Of a DNA stretch of 64,000 nucleotides, positions 34,479 through 43,141 are shown piece after piece. Position numbers and translations under genes: made by a program. The notes beneath the pieces were generated by a model. That model ran no database searches, was not told the DNA's origin, and worked only from the letters and a program-made list of their open reading frames with translations. Each line of letters opens with the position of its first letter. Position 1 is the first letter of the stretch. This stretch comes from Pseudomonas bananamidigenes (GTDB lineage Bacteria > Pseudomonadota > Gammaproteobacteria > Pseudomonadales > Pseudomonadaceae): contig NZ_LRUN01000079.1 in the NCBI RefSeq assembly GCF_001679645.1, forward strand, positions 1 to 64,000, written 5' to 3'.

Positions 34479-34967
34479 TCAGTAGATGTCGATGTAGTCG
34501 AGCGGAGGGTTCGGCCAATTGTCCTTCAGGGCATTGAAAATCTGCATGACCCAGACTTCGTCACTGGCTGCGACATTGCCCACATAACCCGAACCCTTTG
34601 CCCAGGTTTCCAGGCGAAATGCCAGTCCATCGATTTCCTGGCCGCCCGTGATCCCGCTCGAGATATAGGCAATACCGTTCCTGGTCACGCGCAGTTGAGT
34701 GTGTTCATCATCACTGACCGAAGCCAATAACTGGCGCACCGACTCAAGCGTCAGGCCATCGGGAGAGTTCAAATCGATCTGCACGACTCGGCACCTGTTT
34801 TTTAAAGACGACCAAGTGTCGCATAGCCCCGGGCTCATGCCTAAGTCGCAGTGCCAAGCCTCGGGCAAAGTGGTTAACTCAAGTCTTCGATCCAGCAAAC
34901 TTTCGAGCGCCTCATGACGACCGTAAACATCTCCGCCGATATAAAGGCTCACTGGCCACAAGGGCAT
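34479..34967 (-). CDS. Hypothetical protein
   Basis: A 162-residue protein if it starts at 34967 (MPLWPVSLYIGGDVYGRHEA); an upstream frame reaches 35054. No known domain is recognised. The C-terminal half, GIAYISSGITGGQEIDGLAF to WVMQIFNALKDNWPNPPLDY, looks like a folded alpha/beta protein and is acidic. No clear ribosome binding site is visible. Its first 54 bases overlap the opposite-strand small gene at 34914-35126, so one of the two starts may be wrong. It has some feel of a small immunity-type protein, but nothing proves it. Confidence 0.55.
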   Translation of the reverse strand: MPLWPVSLYIGGDVYGRHEALESLLDRRLELTTLPEAWHCDLGMSPGLCDTWSSLKNRCRVVQIDLNSPDGLTLESVRQLLASVSDDEHTQLRVTRNGIAYISSGITGGQEIDGLAFRLETWAKGSGYVGNVAASDEVWVMQIFNALKDNWPNPPLDYIDIY

Positions 34968-35126
34968 AGTTCGTACAGCCCGGGAAGCCCTGAGGAATTG
35001 GCTCTGATCAGCATCGACCTGCTGGTCAAGGCGCTTGGGACACAAGCTGCGCAATCATTCATCGCCCAGCTGTTCGAGAAATATCCGGACGACTTCAAAG
35101 GCACGCCGGACTCAGGAAATGAATAA
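34914..35126 (+). CDS. Small hypothetical protein
   Basis: A 70-residue protein without a known domain. The helical middle reads ELALISIDLLVKALGTQAAQ and the end is EKYPDDFKGTPDSGNE. A strong hairpin (35128-35151) starts right after the stop codon, which supports a real gene. Its start overlaps the opposite hypothetical gene by 54 bases. The ribosome binding site is weak. Confidence 0.5.
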   Translation: MTTVNISADIKAHWPQGHSSYSPGSPEELALISIDLLVKALGTQAAQSFIAQLFEKYPDDFKGTPDSGNE

Positions 35127-35152
35127 GGCCCGCAGGCTGATACCTGCGGGCA
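35126..35152. terminator. Hairpin between convergent genes
   Basis: Stem GCCCGCAGG/CCTGCGGGC (35128-35136 and 35143-35151), 9 perfect pairs around CTGATA, without a long T-run on either side. It lies between the small plus-strand gene and the end of the rbs operon. Confidence 0.7.
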
Positions 35153-35158
35153 TAACAC

Positions 35159-36187
35159 TTATTTCAAACGCTTCAGACGCTCGGTCAACAGATCGAAGAA
35201 GCCCTGAGCATCGCCGTTTTCTACCCAAAAGGCATTTTTGGGCGCCTTGAGGCCGTCATACCAGTCGACAATCGTTTGCCCGAATGTCGGACCTTCGCGA
35301 CTGTCGACCACTACGTTCACCGAACGACCGGTAAACAGTTCCGGTTTGAGCAGATAGGCGATGACCGTGGCGTCATGCACCGGGCCACCCGGGATGCCGT
35401 AATGTTCCATGTCACCCTTGATGTACTCGTTGAGGATATCGCCGACAATTTTGCTCGCATTGTTGTTCAGCGCCGCGATCTGCTTCAGTCGCGCATCGCT
35501 GGTGAGCACCTTGTGAGTGACGTCCAGCGGCAGGTAGGTCAGCTTGACTCCGCTCTTGAGCACGACCTCGGCCGCCTGCGGATCGGCAAACAGGTTGAAC
35601 TCGGCCACCGGCGTGATGTTGCCGCCGTTGAAGTGGGCGCCACCCATGATTACCACTTCCTTGATGCCCTGAACGATCTCAGGCTCCTGAATCAGTGCCA
35701 GCGCCAGATTGGTTTGCGGGCCGAGCATGGCAATCGTGATGCTGTGCGGCCTGGCTTTTTTCAGCGTATCGATCAGGTAGTTGACCGCGTTACCTTCAGC
35801 CAGTCCCTTTTTCGGCTCATGCACGGCGACGCCTGACAGGCCTTCCTTGCCATGGATATTCTCGGCGTAGATCGGCGTGCGCATCAGGGGCTTTGGCGCG
35901 CCAGCATAGACCGGAACGTCTTCGCGCCCTGCCCATTCACGGGCCAGCCGAGCATTGCGGGAGGTCTTGTCGAGACGCACATTGCCTGCCACGGTGGTCA
36001 GCGCGCGAATGTTCAGTTCTTCTGGCGAGGCCAGCGCAAACAGTAGAGCCACGACATCATCGGCCCCCGGGTCGGTGTCGATGATCAGGTCGATCTTTTC
36101 CGCCGCCTGCGCGCCGGTCACGGTTATCAGGGACAAAAGCAGCAGACTCCGGATCAGTTGATGCATTTTTTGAGCATAGCGGTGCAT
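35159..36187 (-). CDS. Periplasmic inosine-uridine-preferring nucleoside hydrolase
   Basis: A 342-residue nucleoside hydrolase with a signal peptide (QLIRSLLLLSLITVTGAQAA). The calcium site is in LIIDTDPGADDVVALLFAL near residue 28, with VIMGGAHFNGGNITPVAEFN and GPVHDATVIAYLL giving the other ligands. It splits purine or pyrimidine ribonucleosides to base and ribose. The start at 36187 has AAGGA eight bases upstream; a start at 36166 is possible. It is the last gene of the rbs operon, starting 45 bases after the rbsD stop, so it may feed ribose in the periplasm to RbsB. Confidence 0.93.
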   Translation of the reverse strand: MHRYAQKMHQLIRSLLLLSLITVTGAQAAEKIDLIIDTDPGADDVVALLFALASPEELNIRALTTVAGNVRLDKTSRNARLAREWAGREDVPVYAGAPKPLMRTPIYAENIHGKEGLSGVAVHEPKKGLAEGNAVNYLIDTLKKARPHSITIAMLGPQTNLALALIQEPEIVQGIKEVVIMGGAHFNGGNITPVAEFNLFADPQAAEVVLKSGVKLTYLPLDVTHKVLTSDARLKQIAALNNNASKIVGDILNEYIKGDMEHYGIPGGPVHDATVIAYLLKPELFTGRSVNVVVDSREGPTFGQTIVDWYDGLKAPKNAFWVENGDAQGFFDLLTERLKRLK

Positions 36188-36231
36188 GGCGCATTCCTTG
36201 TGCTGATGAAAGTGAATGGGTCCTGGACCCG

Positions 36232-36636
36232 TTAAAACGTAACCCCGGCCACCAGCACGATATTGCAGTACGGCTGACATTCACCGGTCCTGACGACCGC
36301 TCGCGCCTGCCGGCTGAGAACCTTGAATTGTTCGTGGCTGAGCATTTCGCGCCGTCCCAGGGAGCCTTCGCCATTCAACGTATCCAGCGCGGAGAGCGCA
36401 GTGGGTCGCTTGTCGAGGATTTCCTGGGCGAGCACATGACTCTCTACCTGCATTTCGCTAAGCACGACTTTCAATGTACTGATGAAATCGGGGACACCAT
36501 GGGTCAGCGCGAGATCGATCAGTTCGACACCGGGTGGAACAGGTAACCCAGCATCACCGATCACGACCATGTCGCCATGACCAAGGGAGGCGATCAGCCG
36601 TGACAGCGCGACGTTGAGCAGAGGAGTCTTTTTCAT
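36232..36636 (-). CDS. rbsD: D-ribose pyranase
   Basis: A 134-residue RbsD. The catalytic His is in SLGHGDMVVIGDAGLPVP near residue 20, and the C-terminus has the usual EGSLGRREMLSHEQFK to CQPYCNIVLVAGVTF. It turns beta-ribopyranose into the furanose form used by RbsK. The start overlaps the rbsK stop by 4 bases (ATGA). Confidence 0.97.
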   Translation of the reverse strand: MKKTPLLNVALSRLIASLGHGDMVVIGDAGLPVPPGVELIDLALTHGVPDFISTLKVVLSEMQVESHVLAQEILDKRPTALSALDTLNGEGSLGRREMLSHEQFKVLSRQARAVVRTGECQPYCNIVLVAGVTF

Positions 36637-37550
36637 GGAGCTTTGAATGCCTGTACGTCAGAGGTAGAGGGAATGGACGGCTGGGCACCCTCCCGGGTAA
36701 CCGAAAGCGCTGCAGCAATCTGACCAAAACGGATAGCCTCGATTTCGGTTTTGCCCGACGCCAGCGCAGCCGCAAAACCACCGACGAAAGTATCCCCGGC
36801 AGCCGTGGTATCAACGGCTTTTACTTTGGGTGCGGGAAAATGCTGATAACGATTGCCGTCGGCAAACAATGAGCCCAGAGCACCGAGGGTGACGATCACT
36901 TTGCCTGCGCCCATGGAAATCAATCGGGATGCGGCTTTTTCGGCGCTCTCCAGCGAGTCTACCGGCAGACCGCTGAGGGCTGCGGCTTCGCTTTCATTGG
37001 GAATCAGATAGTCAATGGAGGCAAACCAGTCCGCCGGCAGCGGTCGACTGGCCGGGGCCGGGTTCAGGATGACAGTCTTGCCCAGCTCGCGACCGCGCTT
37101 GAGCGCATGTCCGACAGTGGCGTCCGGAATTTCCAGCTGACAGATGATGACATCCGCAGCCTGCAATACTGCGTCGAATCGGTCGATCACTGCCGGAGTC
37201 ATGGAGCCGTTGGCCCCGGCGACGATGACGATCGCGTTCTGACTATTGTCATCGACCACGATCAACGCCACCCCACTGGAATTTTCGACCACACTGACCG
37301 CCTGGCAGTTGATCCGCTCGGCCAGCAATGCCTCGCGCAATTGCACGCCATAGTCGTCATCGCCGACACAACCGACCATCGATACCTGCGCGCCCAGTCG
37401 GGCGGCGGCCACCGCCTGGTTTGCACCTTTGCCACCCGACACGGTGGCGAACGAATGGCCGATCAGTGTTTCGCCGCCCCGGGGCAAGCGTGGCGCCCGG
37501 GTGACCAGGTCCATGTTGAGGCTGCCTATTACCACTACATTTGCGGGCAT
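36633..37550 (-). CDS. rbsK: Ribokinase
   Basis: A 305-residue PfkB-family sugar kinase. The N-terminal substrate signature is VVVIGSLNMDLVTRAPRLPRGG, with VSGGKGANQAVAAARLGA after it, and the catalytic Asp is in DTTAAGDTFVGGFAAAL near residue 250. It phosphorylates ribose at O5. It lies between rbsR and rbsD, 24 bases after rbsR. Confidence 0.98.
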   Translation of the reverse strand: MPANVVVIGSLNMDLVTRAPRLPRGGETLIGHSFATVSGGKGANQAVAAARLGAQVSMVGCVGDDDYGVQLREALLAERINCQAVSVVENSSGVALIVVDDNSQNAIVIVAGANGSMTPAVIDRFDAVLQAADVIICQLEIPDATVGHALKRGRELGKTVILNPAPASRPLPADWFASIDYLIPNESEAAALSGLPVDSLESAEKAASRLISMGAGKVIVTLGALGSLFADGNRYQHFPAPKVKAVDTTAAGDTFVGGFAAALASGKTEIEAIRFGQIAAALSVTREGAQPSIPSTSDVQAFKAP

Positions 37551-37574
37551 ACATCACTACTCATCAATTCGTTT

Positions 37575-38594
37575 TCAGCGATACTCGGTGAACACGCCAA
37601 CCAGCGGTGCAGTCGATTCTCGCAAGACAATGCTGGGGGTCACAATGCGCTGATCGGTCGCCAGATCAGGGGCAGCGATTCTGCGCAACAGTACTTCCGC
37701 CGCCATTTCGCCCAGTTGCAGGATCGACTGGCCGACAGTGGTCAGTGCCGGATACACGTAGCGACTCATCTGGATATCGTCGAAGCCGATCACCGACAGC
37801 TCGCTCGGCACGCGAACATTTCGTTCGGCGGCAGCGCGCAATACGCCGATGCCGATCATGTCGTTGCCGGCGAAGATGGCGCTCGGAGGGTTGCTCTCCA
37901 GCAGCACCGCCGCTGCGTTGTAACCGCCAGTGCTGGTGAAATCGCTTTCCAGCACACGCGCCGGTGACACCTCTAAACCCGCTTCCTTCAAGGCGCGGCG
38001 AAATCCGGCCTGACGCATCTGCGCAACACTGGTGCCTGCCGGGCCGCCGATGGTCGCGATGTCGCGGTGGCCGAGCTCAAGCAAGTGTCTTGTAGCCAGG
38101 TAGGCACCATATTCATGGTCGATCCGCACGAGATCGGCGTCCACACCTTCCAGTCCGCGGTCGACGATGACCATCGGCGTTTTTACTCCGGCCAGCCCCT
38201 GCACCAGGCCGCTGTCACCTCCCGCGGAAGCGACAATCAGACCATCGATGCGTTTTTCCAGCAGAACCCGCAAGTAGCTGCGCTGCTTGTCCGGATTATC
38301 GTCGGAGTTGCAGAGAATCACGCAGTAGCCATTACGCTCGCAGTAATCCTCGATCCCCCGTGCCAGCTCGGCGAAGTACGGATTGAGACTGTTGGGCACC
38401 AGCAAGCCGATCGTGGCAGTTGTTTTGGCCTTAAGCGAACGCGCCACAGCACTCGGTACGTAGTCGAGACTCTTGATCGCCGCCTCGACTTTCAGTCGTA
38501 CTTCCTGGCTCACTGGCCGAGTATTGTTCACGACATGGGAAACCGTCGTGTAGGAAATTCCCGCGAGTGCCGCCACATCCTTGATCGTCGCCAT
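37575..38594 (-). CDS. rbsR: LacI-family ribose operon repressor
   Basis: A 339-residue LacI-type repressor. The helix-turn-helix with hinge is at 1-60 (ATIKDVAALAGISYTTVSHV) and a ribose-binding-type effector domain follows. It sits inside the operon, 3 bases after rbsC, so its synthesis rises with that of its targets. The perfect dyad CGCAAACGTTTGCG at 42239-42252 upstream of rbsB is its likely operator. Confidence 0.96.
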   Translation of the reverse strand: MATIKDVAALAGISYTTVSHVVNNTRPVSQEVRLKVEAAIKSLDYVPSAVARSLKAKTTATIGLLVPNSLNPYFAELARGIEDYCERNGYCVILCNSDDNPDKQRSYLRVLLEKRIDGLIVASAGGDSGLVQGLAGVKTPMVIVDRGLEGVDADLVRIDHEYGAYLATRHLLELGHRDIATIGGPAGTSVAQMRQAGFRRALKEAGLEVSPARVLESDFTSTGGYNAAAVLLESNPPSAIFAGNDMIGIGVLRAAAERNVRVPSELSVIGFDDIQMSRYVYPALTTVGQSILQLGEMAAEVLLRRIAAPDLATDQRIVTPSIVLRESTAPLVGVFTEYR

Positions 38595-38597
38595 CTC

Positions 38598-39575
38598 TCA
38601 ACCCCGCCGGCTTGCGCGGTGGCTGCGATACGTATCGAGCACCACAGCGATGACGATGACCGCGCCGGTGATGATGCGCTTTGTCGGCTCCGTCGCGCCA
38701 ATCTGCGCCAGACCTGCCGCCAGCACTGAAATGATCAGCACACCAAAAAAGGTGCTGATGACCGAACCACGCCCCCCCATCAGGCTGGTGCCACCGATTA
38801 CCACAGCCGCGATGACTTGCAGTTCAAGGCCTGAACCGGCGTTTGGATCGGCCGCCTCCAGACGGGAAATCTGGAACAGCGCCGCGATACCGGCCAGCAA
38901 GCCCATCAGACTGAACACCAGAATCTTGTAAGGCTTGGGGTTGATGCCTGCGAGTCGCACTGCTTCTTCGTTGGTACCGATACCGATCAGGTAGCGACCG
39001 AACACGGTACGGGTCAGCACGGCCTGAGCGATGAAGATAACCAGCAAGGCGATGATGAACGAAGGTGAAATGCCGAATGCGATCGGATTGGACAGCCAGG
39101 CAAAGGAATCACCGATGTAGGCCGTTCGCGAGCCTGTCATTTGATACGCCAGGCCACGGGCCATCTCGAGCACACCGAGCGAGACGATGAATGACGGGAT
39201 TCTCCAGGCGACCGTGATCGAACCCGTAACAGTCCCCGCCAAAGCGGCCACGGCCATGCCAAGCAACGCTGATGGCAAGACGCTCCAACCCCAGCCAAGT
39301 ATTGCCACGCTGACTGTGGAAGCCGCGAGCGCAAGCACCGACCCCACCGACAGATCGATACCACCGATGATCAGGACGAAGGTCATGCCCACCGCCAGCA
39401 CCATCAGGTCGGGAATCTGATTGGCCAGGGTACTGAAGGTGTTGTACGACAGAAAGTGGCTGCTCATGACCGAGAACAGCGCAACCATCGCCAGCAAGGC
39501 GCCGGCCAGGCCCAGATAAGTGCCCAGACCATAGAAATTGCCACTACGTTTGCCGGCAGAAGATGCAGTTTTCAT
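38598..39575 (-). CDS. rbsC: Ribose ABC transporter permease
   Basis: A 325-residue inner-membrane permease with about eight to ten helices. The family marks are GMTFVLIIGGIDLSVGSVLALAA and GLELQVIAAVVIGGTSLMGGRGS. It forms the channel for ribose with RbsA and RbsB. The start overlaps the rbsA stop by 4 bases. Confidence 0.97.
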   Translation of the reverse strand: MKTASSAGKRSGNFYGLGTYLGLAGALLAMVALFSVMSSHFLSYNTFSTLANQIPDLMVLAVGMTFVLIIGGIDLSVGSVLALAASTVSVAILGWGWSVLPSALLGMAVAALAGTVTGSITVAWRIPSFIVSLGVLEMARGLAYQMTGSRTAYIGDSFAWLSNPIAFGISPSFIIALLVIFIAQAVLTRTVFGRYLIGIGTNEEAVRLAGINPKPYKILVFSLMGLLAGIAALFQISRLEAADPNAGSGLELQVIAAVVIGGTSLMGGRGSVISTFFGVLIISVLAAGLAQIGATEPTKRIITGAVIVIAVVLDTYRSHRASRRG

Positions 39576-41125
39576 GGGAGGTCCCTAGGCGCTGCTTCGT
39601 TGAGCAGCGCATCACGTTTTTGGTAGCCGGCGAATGCCGCGGCAAGCAAGTCGTCCTGTGTCCAGCTGTCACGCTCGAAGGTATCGATCAGGCGCCCCGC
39701 CGACAGCACGCCGATACGGTCGCAGATCAACATCAATTCACGCAGGTCGCTGGACACCACGACCAGCGCCTTGCCCTGCCGGGTCAGTTCGCCAAGCAGG
39801 TTATAAATGTCGAACTTGGCCCCCACGTCGATGCCACGGGTCGGCTCATCGAACAACAGTACCGAACAGTCACGCTCCAGCCAGCGGCCGATCACCACTT
39901 TCTGCTGGTTGCCGCCGGACAGTTCGGACACCAGCTGTGTCGGGCTCGAACTGCGGATGCGCATGGCCTCGATCTGCCGCTTTGCCAGAGAGATTTCATC
40001 GCCCTGGTTGACGAAGCCACCACTGGAAATTTCCGGCATGTTGCCCAAGGCGATATTGGCGCTGATCGACTGACTCAACAGCAGCCCCTCACCCTTGCGG
40101 TCTTCAGTGATCAAGGCGATACCATTGCGCACTGCATCGACCGGCGAGCGAATGCTTACTGCTCGAGCTGGCGAACCGAGAGCGACGCTGCCGCTGTCGG
40201 CAGGATCCGCACCAAAGATCAGACGCAGCAACTCGGTGCGTCCTGCTCCGATCAATCCGGATATGCCGAAGATCTCACCGGCACGCACTTCGAAGGACAC
40301 ATCACGGACCTTGTCCGAGCGACTCAGCCCCTTGACTGTCAGCGCGGGAGCGCCAATGTTGCGCGGCCCCATATCCATATGTTCGCCAAGCTCGCGACCG
40401 ACCATCAACGTAACCAGCTGCTCGCTGTTGTAATTGGCCATCGGCTCGATACACACCAGATTGCCGTCACGCAGCACGGCAATTCGCTGCGCGACTCGCG
40501 CCAGCTCTTCGAGACGGTGGGAGATATAGATGATCGCAACACCACGGGCCTGTAACCGGGTGATCTGCTCGAAAAGCATTTCGACTTCGCGAGCCGTGAG
40601 CATTGCCGTCGGTTCGTCGAGAATCAGCACATGGCAATCACCGATCAGGTTGCGTGCGATCTCGACCATTTGCTGGTGCCCGATACCCAGCTCGCCGACC
40701 AGCGTATCCGGATCGATGGCATCCAGGCCGACCTGAGCCATGGCTTCGATTGCAGCCTTGCGCAGCTGCTTGCGACTGATCCAGCCGCCGTTGCTCGGCA
40801 GGTTGTCGAGAAACAGGTTCTCCGCCACCGAAAGGGTTGGCAGCAGATTGAGTTCTTGCATGACCATGCGCACGCCAAGCTCTTCAGCCTGGGTACGACT
40901 GCCCGGACGATAGTCCTTGCCCTGGAACTGCATCTGCCCGGCAGTCGGTGTCACCAGACCACCGATGATCTTCGACAGGGTACTTTTACCGGCGCCGTTC
41001 TCGCCGGTCAGCGCCAGCACTTCACCGCGCATCAGCGTCAGGTCGATACCGGTGAGTACCGGTTGCGCGTAGGTCTTGCCGATACCGCTGACCGTGAGGA
41101 CAGCGTTCGGGGCGGAAACTGACAT
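39572..41125 (-). CDS. rbsA: Ribose ABC transporter ATP-binding protein
   Basis: A 517-residue double ATPase. The first cassette has Walker A GENGAGKST and Walker B HVLILDEPTAML. The second has a degenerate A-loop (GLIGAGRTELLRLIFG), the signature LSGGNQQKVVIGRW and Walker B VLLFDEPTRGIDVG. Unequal cassettes are normal for sugar importers of this family. It powers ribose uptake and follows rbsB by 54 bases. Confidence 0.98.
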   Translation of the reverse strand: MSVSAPNAVLTVSGIGKTYAQPVLTGIDLTLMRGEVLALTGENGAGKSTLSKIIGGLVTPTAGQMQFQGKDYRPGSRTQAEELGVRMVMQELNLLPTLSVAENLFLDNLPSNGGWISRKQLRKAAIEAMAQVGLDAIDPDTLVGELGIGHQQMVEIARNLIGDCHVLILDEPTAMLTAREVEMLFEQITRLQARGVAIIYISHRLEELARVAQRIAVLRDGNLVCIEPMANYNSEQLVTLMVGRELGEHMDMGPRNIGAPALTVKGLSRSDKVRDVSFEVRAGEIFGISGLIGAGRTELLRLIFGADPADSGSVALGSPARAVSIRSPVDAVRNGIALITEDRKGEGLLLSQSISANIALGNMPEISSGGFVNQGDEISLAKRQIEAMRIRSSSPTQLVSELSGGNQQKVVIGRWLERDCSVLLFDEPTRGIDVGAKFDIYNLLGELTRQGKALVVVSSDLRELMLICDRIGVLSAGRLIDTFERDSWTQDDLLAAAFAGYQKRDALLNEAAPRDLP

Positions 41126-41179
41126 AAAAACTCTCCGTGCGCCCGCCCGGACGGGCGAGCGCCATTGCGTCGCGAAGGA

Positions 41180-42145
41180 CTACTTGGTAACCAGCTCGAC
41201 CGGCGTTTCGATCACGCCATTGGCACCGCTGTCGACTTTCTCGCCTTTGAGAATCTTCAATGCAGTCTCGATACCGAATACGGCCTGTTTGGCAGCGAAC
41301 TGGTCGGCAGTCGCCAGAACACGACCGTCCTTGAGCATTGGCTTGATCGCATTGATGTTGTCGTAACCCACCACCTGCACCTGCCCGGCCTTACCCGCAG
41401 CACGCACAGCGGATACGGCACCGACAGCCATACTGTCGTTACCAGCCAGCAATGCCTTTACATCCGGGTACTCGCTGAGGATCGATGCAGCTACCTTGTT
41501 GCCCTTGTCGATTTCCCAATCGCCGGACTGCAGCGACACCACTTTGATCTGTGCAGCTTCCATCGCGTCCTTGAAGCCTGCCGTACGCTGTTGGGCATTG
41601 GTCGTCGTCGAGACGCCTTCGATGATGCCGACTTCGTCACCGGCCTTCAGCTGCCTGGCCAGGTATTCGCCTACCAGACGTGCACCCTTGCGGTTGTCCG
41701 GCCCCACGAAAGGTACGCTGATGTTTTTGCTCTTGATGACCGCAGGATCGAGCTGATTGTCGATGTTGATCACCGTGATGCCGGCATCGACGGCTTTCTT
41801 GATCACCGGCACCATGGCCTTGGAGTCGGACGGCGCGATGACCAGCGCATTGACTTTCGCCAGAATCATCTGCTCGACGATGCGGGTCTGACCGGCAGTA
41901 TCGGTTTCATCCTTGATACCGTTGGAGATCAGGTCGAAATCGGCGGAGTGTTCTTTCTGATAAGCCTTGGCGCCGTCTTCCATGGTGAGGAAGAACTCGT
42001 TGGCCAGGGATTTCATGACCAGTGCGACCTTGGGTTTTTCCGGAGACTCGGCGAAAGCCGAAGAGACAGGCAGTGCGGCAGATGCGGCAGATGCGGCAGC
42101 CAGCATGGCGACAGCGAGAAGACGTCCAGCGAATGGCAGCTTCAT
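41180..42145 (-). CDS. rbsB: Ribose-binding periplasmic protein
   Basis: A 321-residue type I binding protein. The signal peptide is MKLPFAGRLLAVAMLAAASA and extends to about SSAFA. The mature part shows the ribose-binding pattern KVALVMKSLANEFFLTMEDG, VIAPSDSKAMVPVIKKAVDAG and VVGYDNINAIKPMLKDG. It delivers ribose to RbsAC. It is first in the rbsBACRKD plus nucleoside hydrolase operon, and the promoter region upstream carries LacI-type operators. Confidence 0.97.
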   Translation of the reverse strand: MKLPFAGRLLAVAMLAAASAASAALPVSSAFAESPEKPKVALVMKSLANEFFLTMEDGAKAYQKEHSADFDLISNGIKDETDTAGQTRIVEQMILAKVNALVIAPSDSKAMVPVIKKAVDAGITVINIDNQLDPAVIKSKNISVPFVGPDNRKGARLVGEYLARQLKAGDEVGIIEGVSTTTNAQQRTAGFKDAMEAAQIKVVSLQSGDWEIDKGNKVAASILSEYPDVKALLAGNDSMAVGAVSAVRAAGKAGQVQVVGYDNINAIKPMLKDGRVLATADQFAAKQAVFGIETALKILKGEKVDSGANGVIETPVELVTK

Positions 42146-42238
42146 GGGTTCACTCCGATCTTATGATTATTGTGAGCAACGCTTGCGCTGGCGTAAGCTT
42201 CGTCGGCATTTCCAGACAACACTGTCCTGAAACTGCCG

Positions 42239-42252
42239 CGCAAACGTTTGCG
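42239..42252. promoter_or_regulatory. RbsR operator candidate
   Basis: CGCAAACGTTTGCG is a perfect 14-bp palindrome with the CG centre typical of LacI-family sites, 94 bases upstream of rbsB. A related half-site with the same core (CAACGTTTG) lies at 42278-42286, and a weaker GCAACGCTTGC at 42175-42185. Confidence 0.8.
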
Positions 42253-42344
42253 TAGAGCGAACTATGCGAATGCAGCCAACGTTTGTCAACAATCAGAGAT
42301 CGGTAATGATAACAGGGCGAATCGGCAGACTCGCCCATGCGTGC

Positions 42345-42791
42345 TCAAGCGGTGGTGTTGACCAGGTTACCGCCGGACGAACCCTTTGACATTTCCTTGA
42401 CCAGCGCCGCCGAGACTTCCAGCAGTGCGCCGCTGGTTTCAGCTATCTCACCCTGAACAGCCATGACCGCCTGCGATTTCGCCTCGGGAGTCGGGTAACT
42501 GGCTGCCTGTGCGGCAGCCAGACGTTGCTGCTGCTCCTGAAGTTGCTTCTGCAGTTCCTGCATGCGCTTGAGCAACATCTTGACGGTGAGACTCAGGTTA
42601 TCACCGCTTTCAGCCTGGCTGCCTTCTTGCGCGGCACCGCCGGTCCTGACCTCGTTGCCCTCGGCTTTTTCAACACCCAGCGCTTCGCCAGAAGCCTCCG
42701 CTTGCGCATCATTCATGGCGTTGATCGTCGCTGCGGTTTTGCCGCCGATGGTGACAGCACCGGGATTTGTAAAACCGATGGTCAGTGACAT
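42345..42791 (-). CDS. FlxA-like coiled-coil protein, function unknown
   Basis: A 148-residue soluble protein. The first 60 residues are low in order (Ala, Gly, Glu rich). A coiled coil covers about 65-105 (LSLTVKMLLKRMQELQKQLQ, then EQQQRLAAAQ), and a helical tail follows. The middle resembles FlxA-like proteins. The start at 42791 (MSLTIGFTNPGAVTIGG) is better than 42824. It is a lone gene between rbs and ansB. I can give no function. Confidence 0.7.
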   Translation of the reverse strand: MSLTIGFTNPGAVTIGGKTAATINAMNDAQAEASGEALGVEKAEGNEVRTGGAAQEGSQAESGDNLSLTVKMLLKRMQELQKQLQEQQQRLAAAQAASYPTPEAKSQAVMAVQGEIAETSGALLEVSAALVKEMSKGSSGGNLVNTTA

Positions 42792-42988
42792 GTGAACTCC
42801 CTCAATTCCAGTTTCCTTGAACACCCATCGGCCTGCGGGACATTTTCTTTAGCACAGGATCCAAATCCAGCAAAAACACCTTTCCAGCAAAAGTCGTAGT
42901 CCTTTTCGGAGAGCCGAACACGAAAGCAGCCACCATTCGGAATACCGGATAAACGATTCACCCCAAGAATCAACGATCCAAAAAATTG

Positions 42989-43002
42989 TTGATATAAATC
43001 AT
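42989..43002. promoter_or_regulatory. Anr/FNR-like site
   Basis: TTGATATAAATCAT matches TTGAT-N4-ATCAA at 9 of 10 fixed positions. It lies 34 bases upstream of the sigma-54-like promoter of ansB. Confidence 0.45.
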
Positions 43003-43035
43003 AAGGTTAAACATTTCCCTAGAGCACAGTACGGC

Positions 43036-43051
43036 TGGTACGGATCCTGCT
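43036..43051 (+). promoter_or_regulatory. Sigma-54-type promoter candidate of ansB
   Basis: TGGTACGGATCCTGCT keeps the GG-N10-GC spacing and matches TGGCACG-N4-TTGCW apart from two pyrimidine changes. It would start transcription about 80 bases upstream of ansB. Periplasmic glutaminase/asparaginase in Pseudomonas is, as I recall, induced by acidic amino acids and RpoN-dependent, which would fit. Confidence 0.6.
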
Positions 43052-43141
43052 CCCCCAATGCACCCCTGGCATTACAGATCGGCCCGGGGCGCATCTAGAT
43101 GAACCTGCATCAGCACCGTCTCACTACTAGAGAGAAAAATA

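Larger units (their letters stand above)
42792..43141. other. ansB upstream region
   Basis: A 350-base gap between divergent genes, AT-rich from about 42970. It holds an Anr/FNR-like half-consensus site (42989-43002), a sigma-54-like promoter (43036-43051) and an A-rich stretch at the ansB start. The middle part (42830-42960) shows nothing I can name. Confidence 0.5.
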
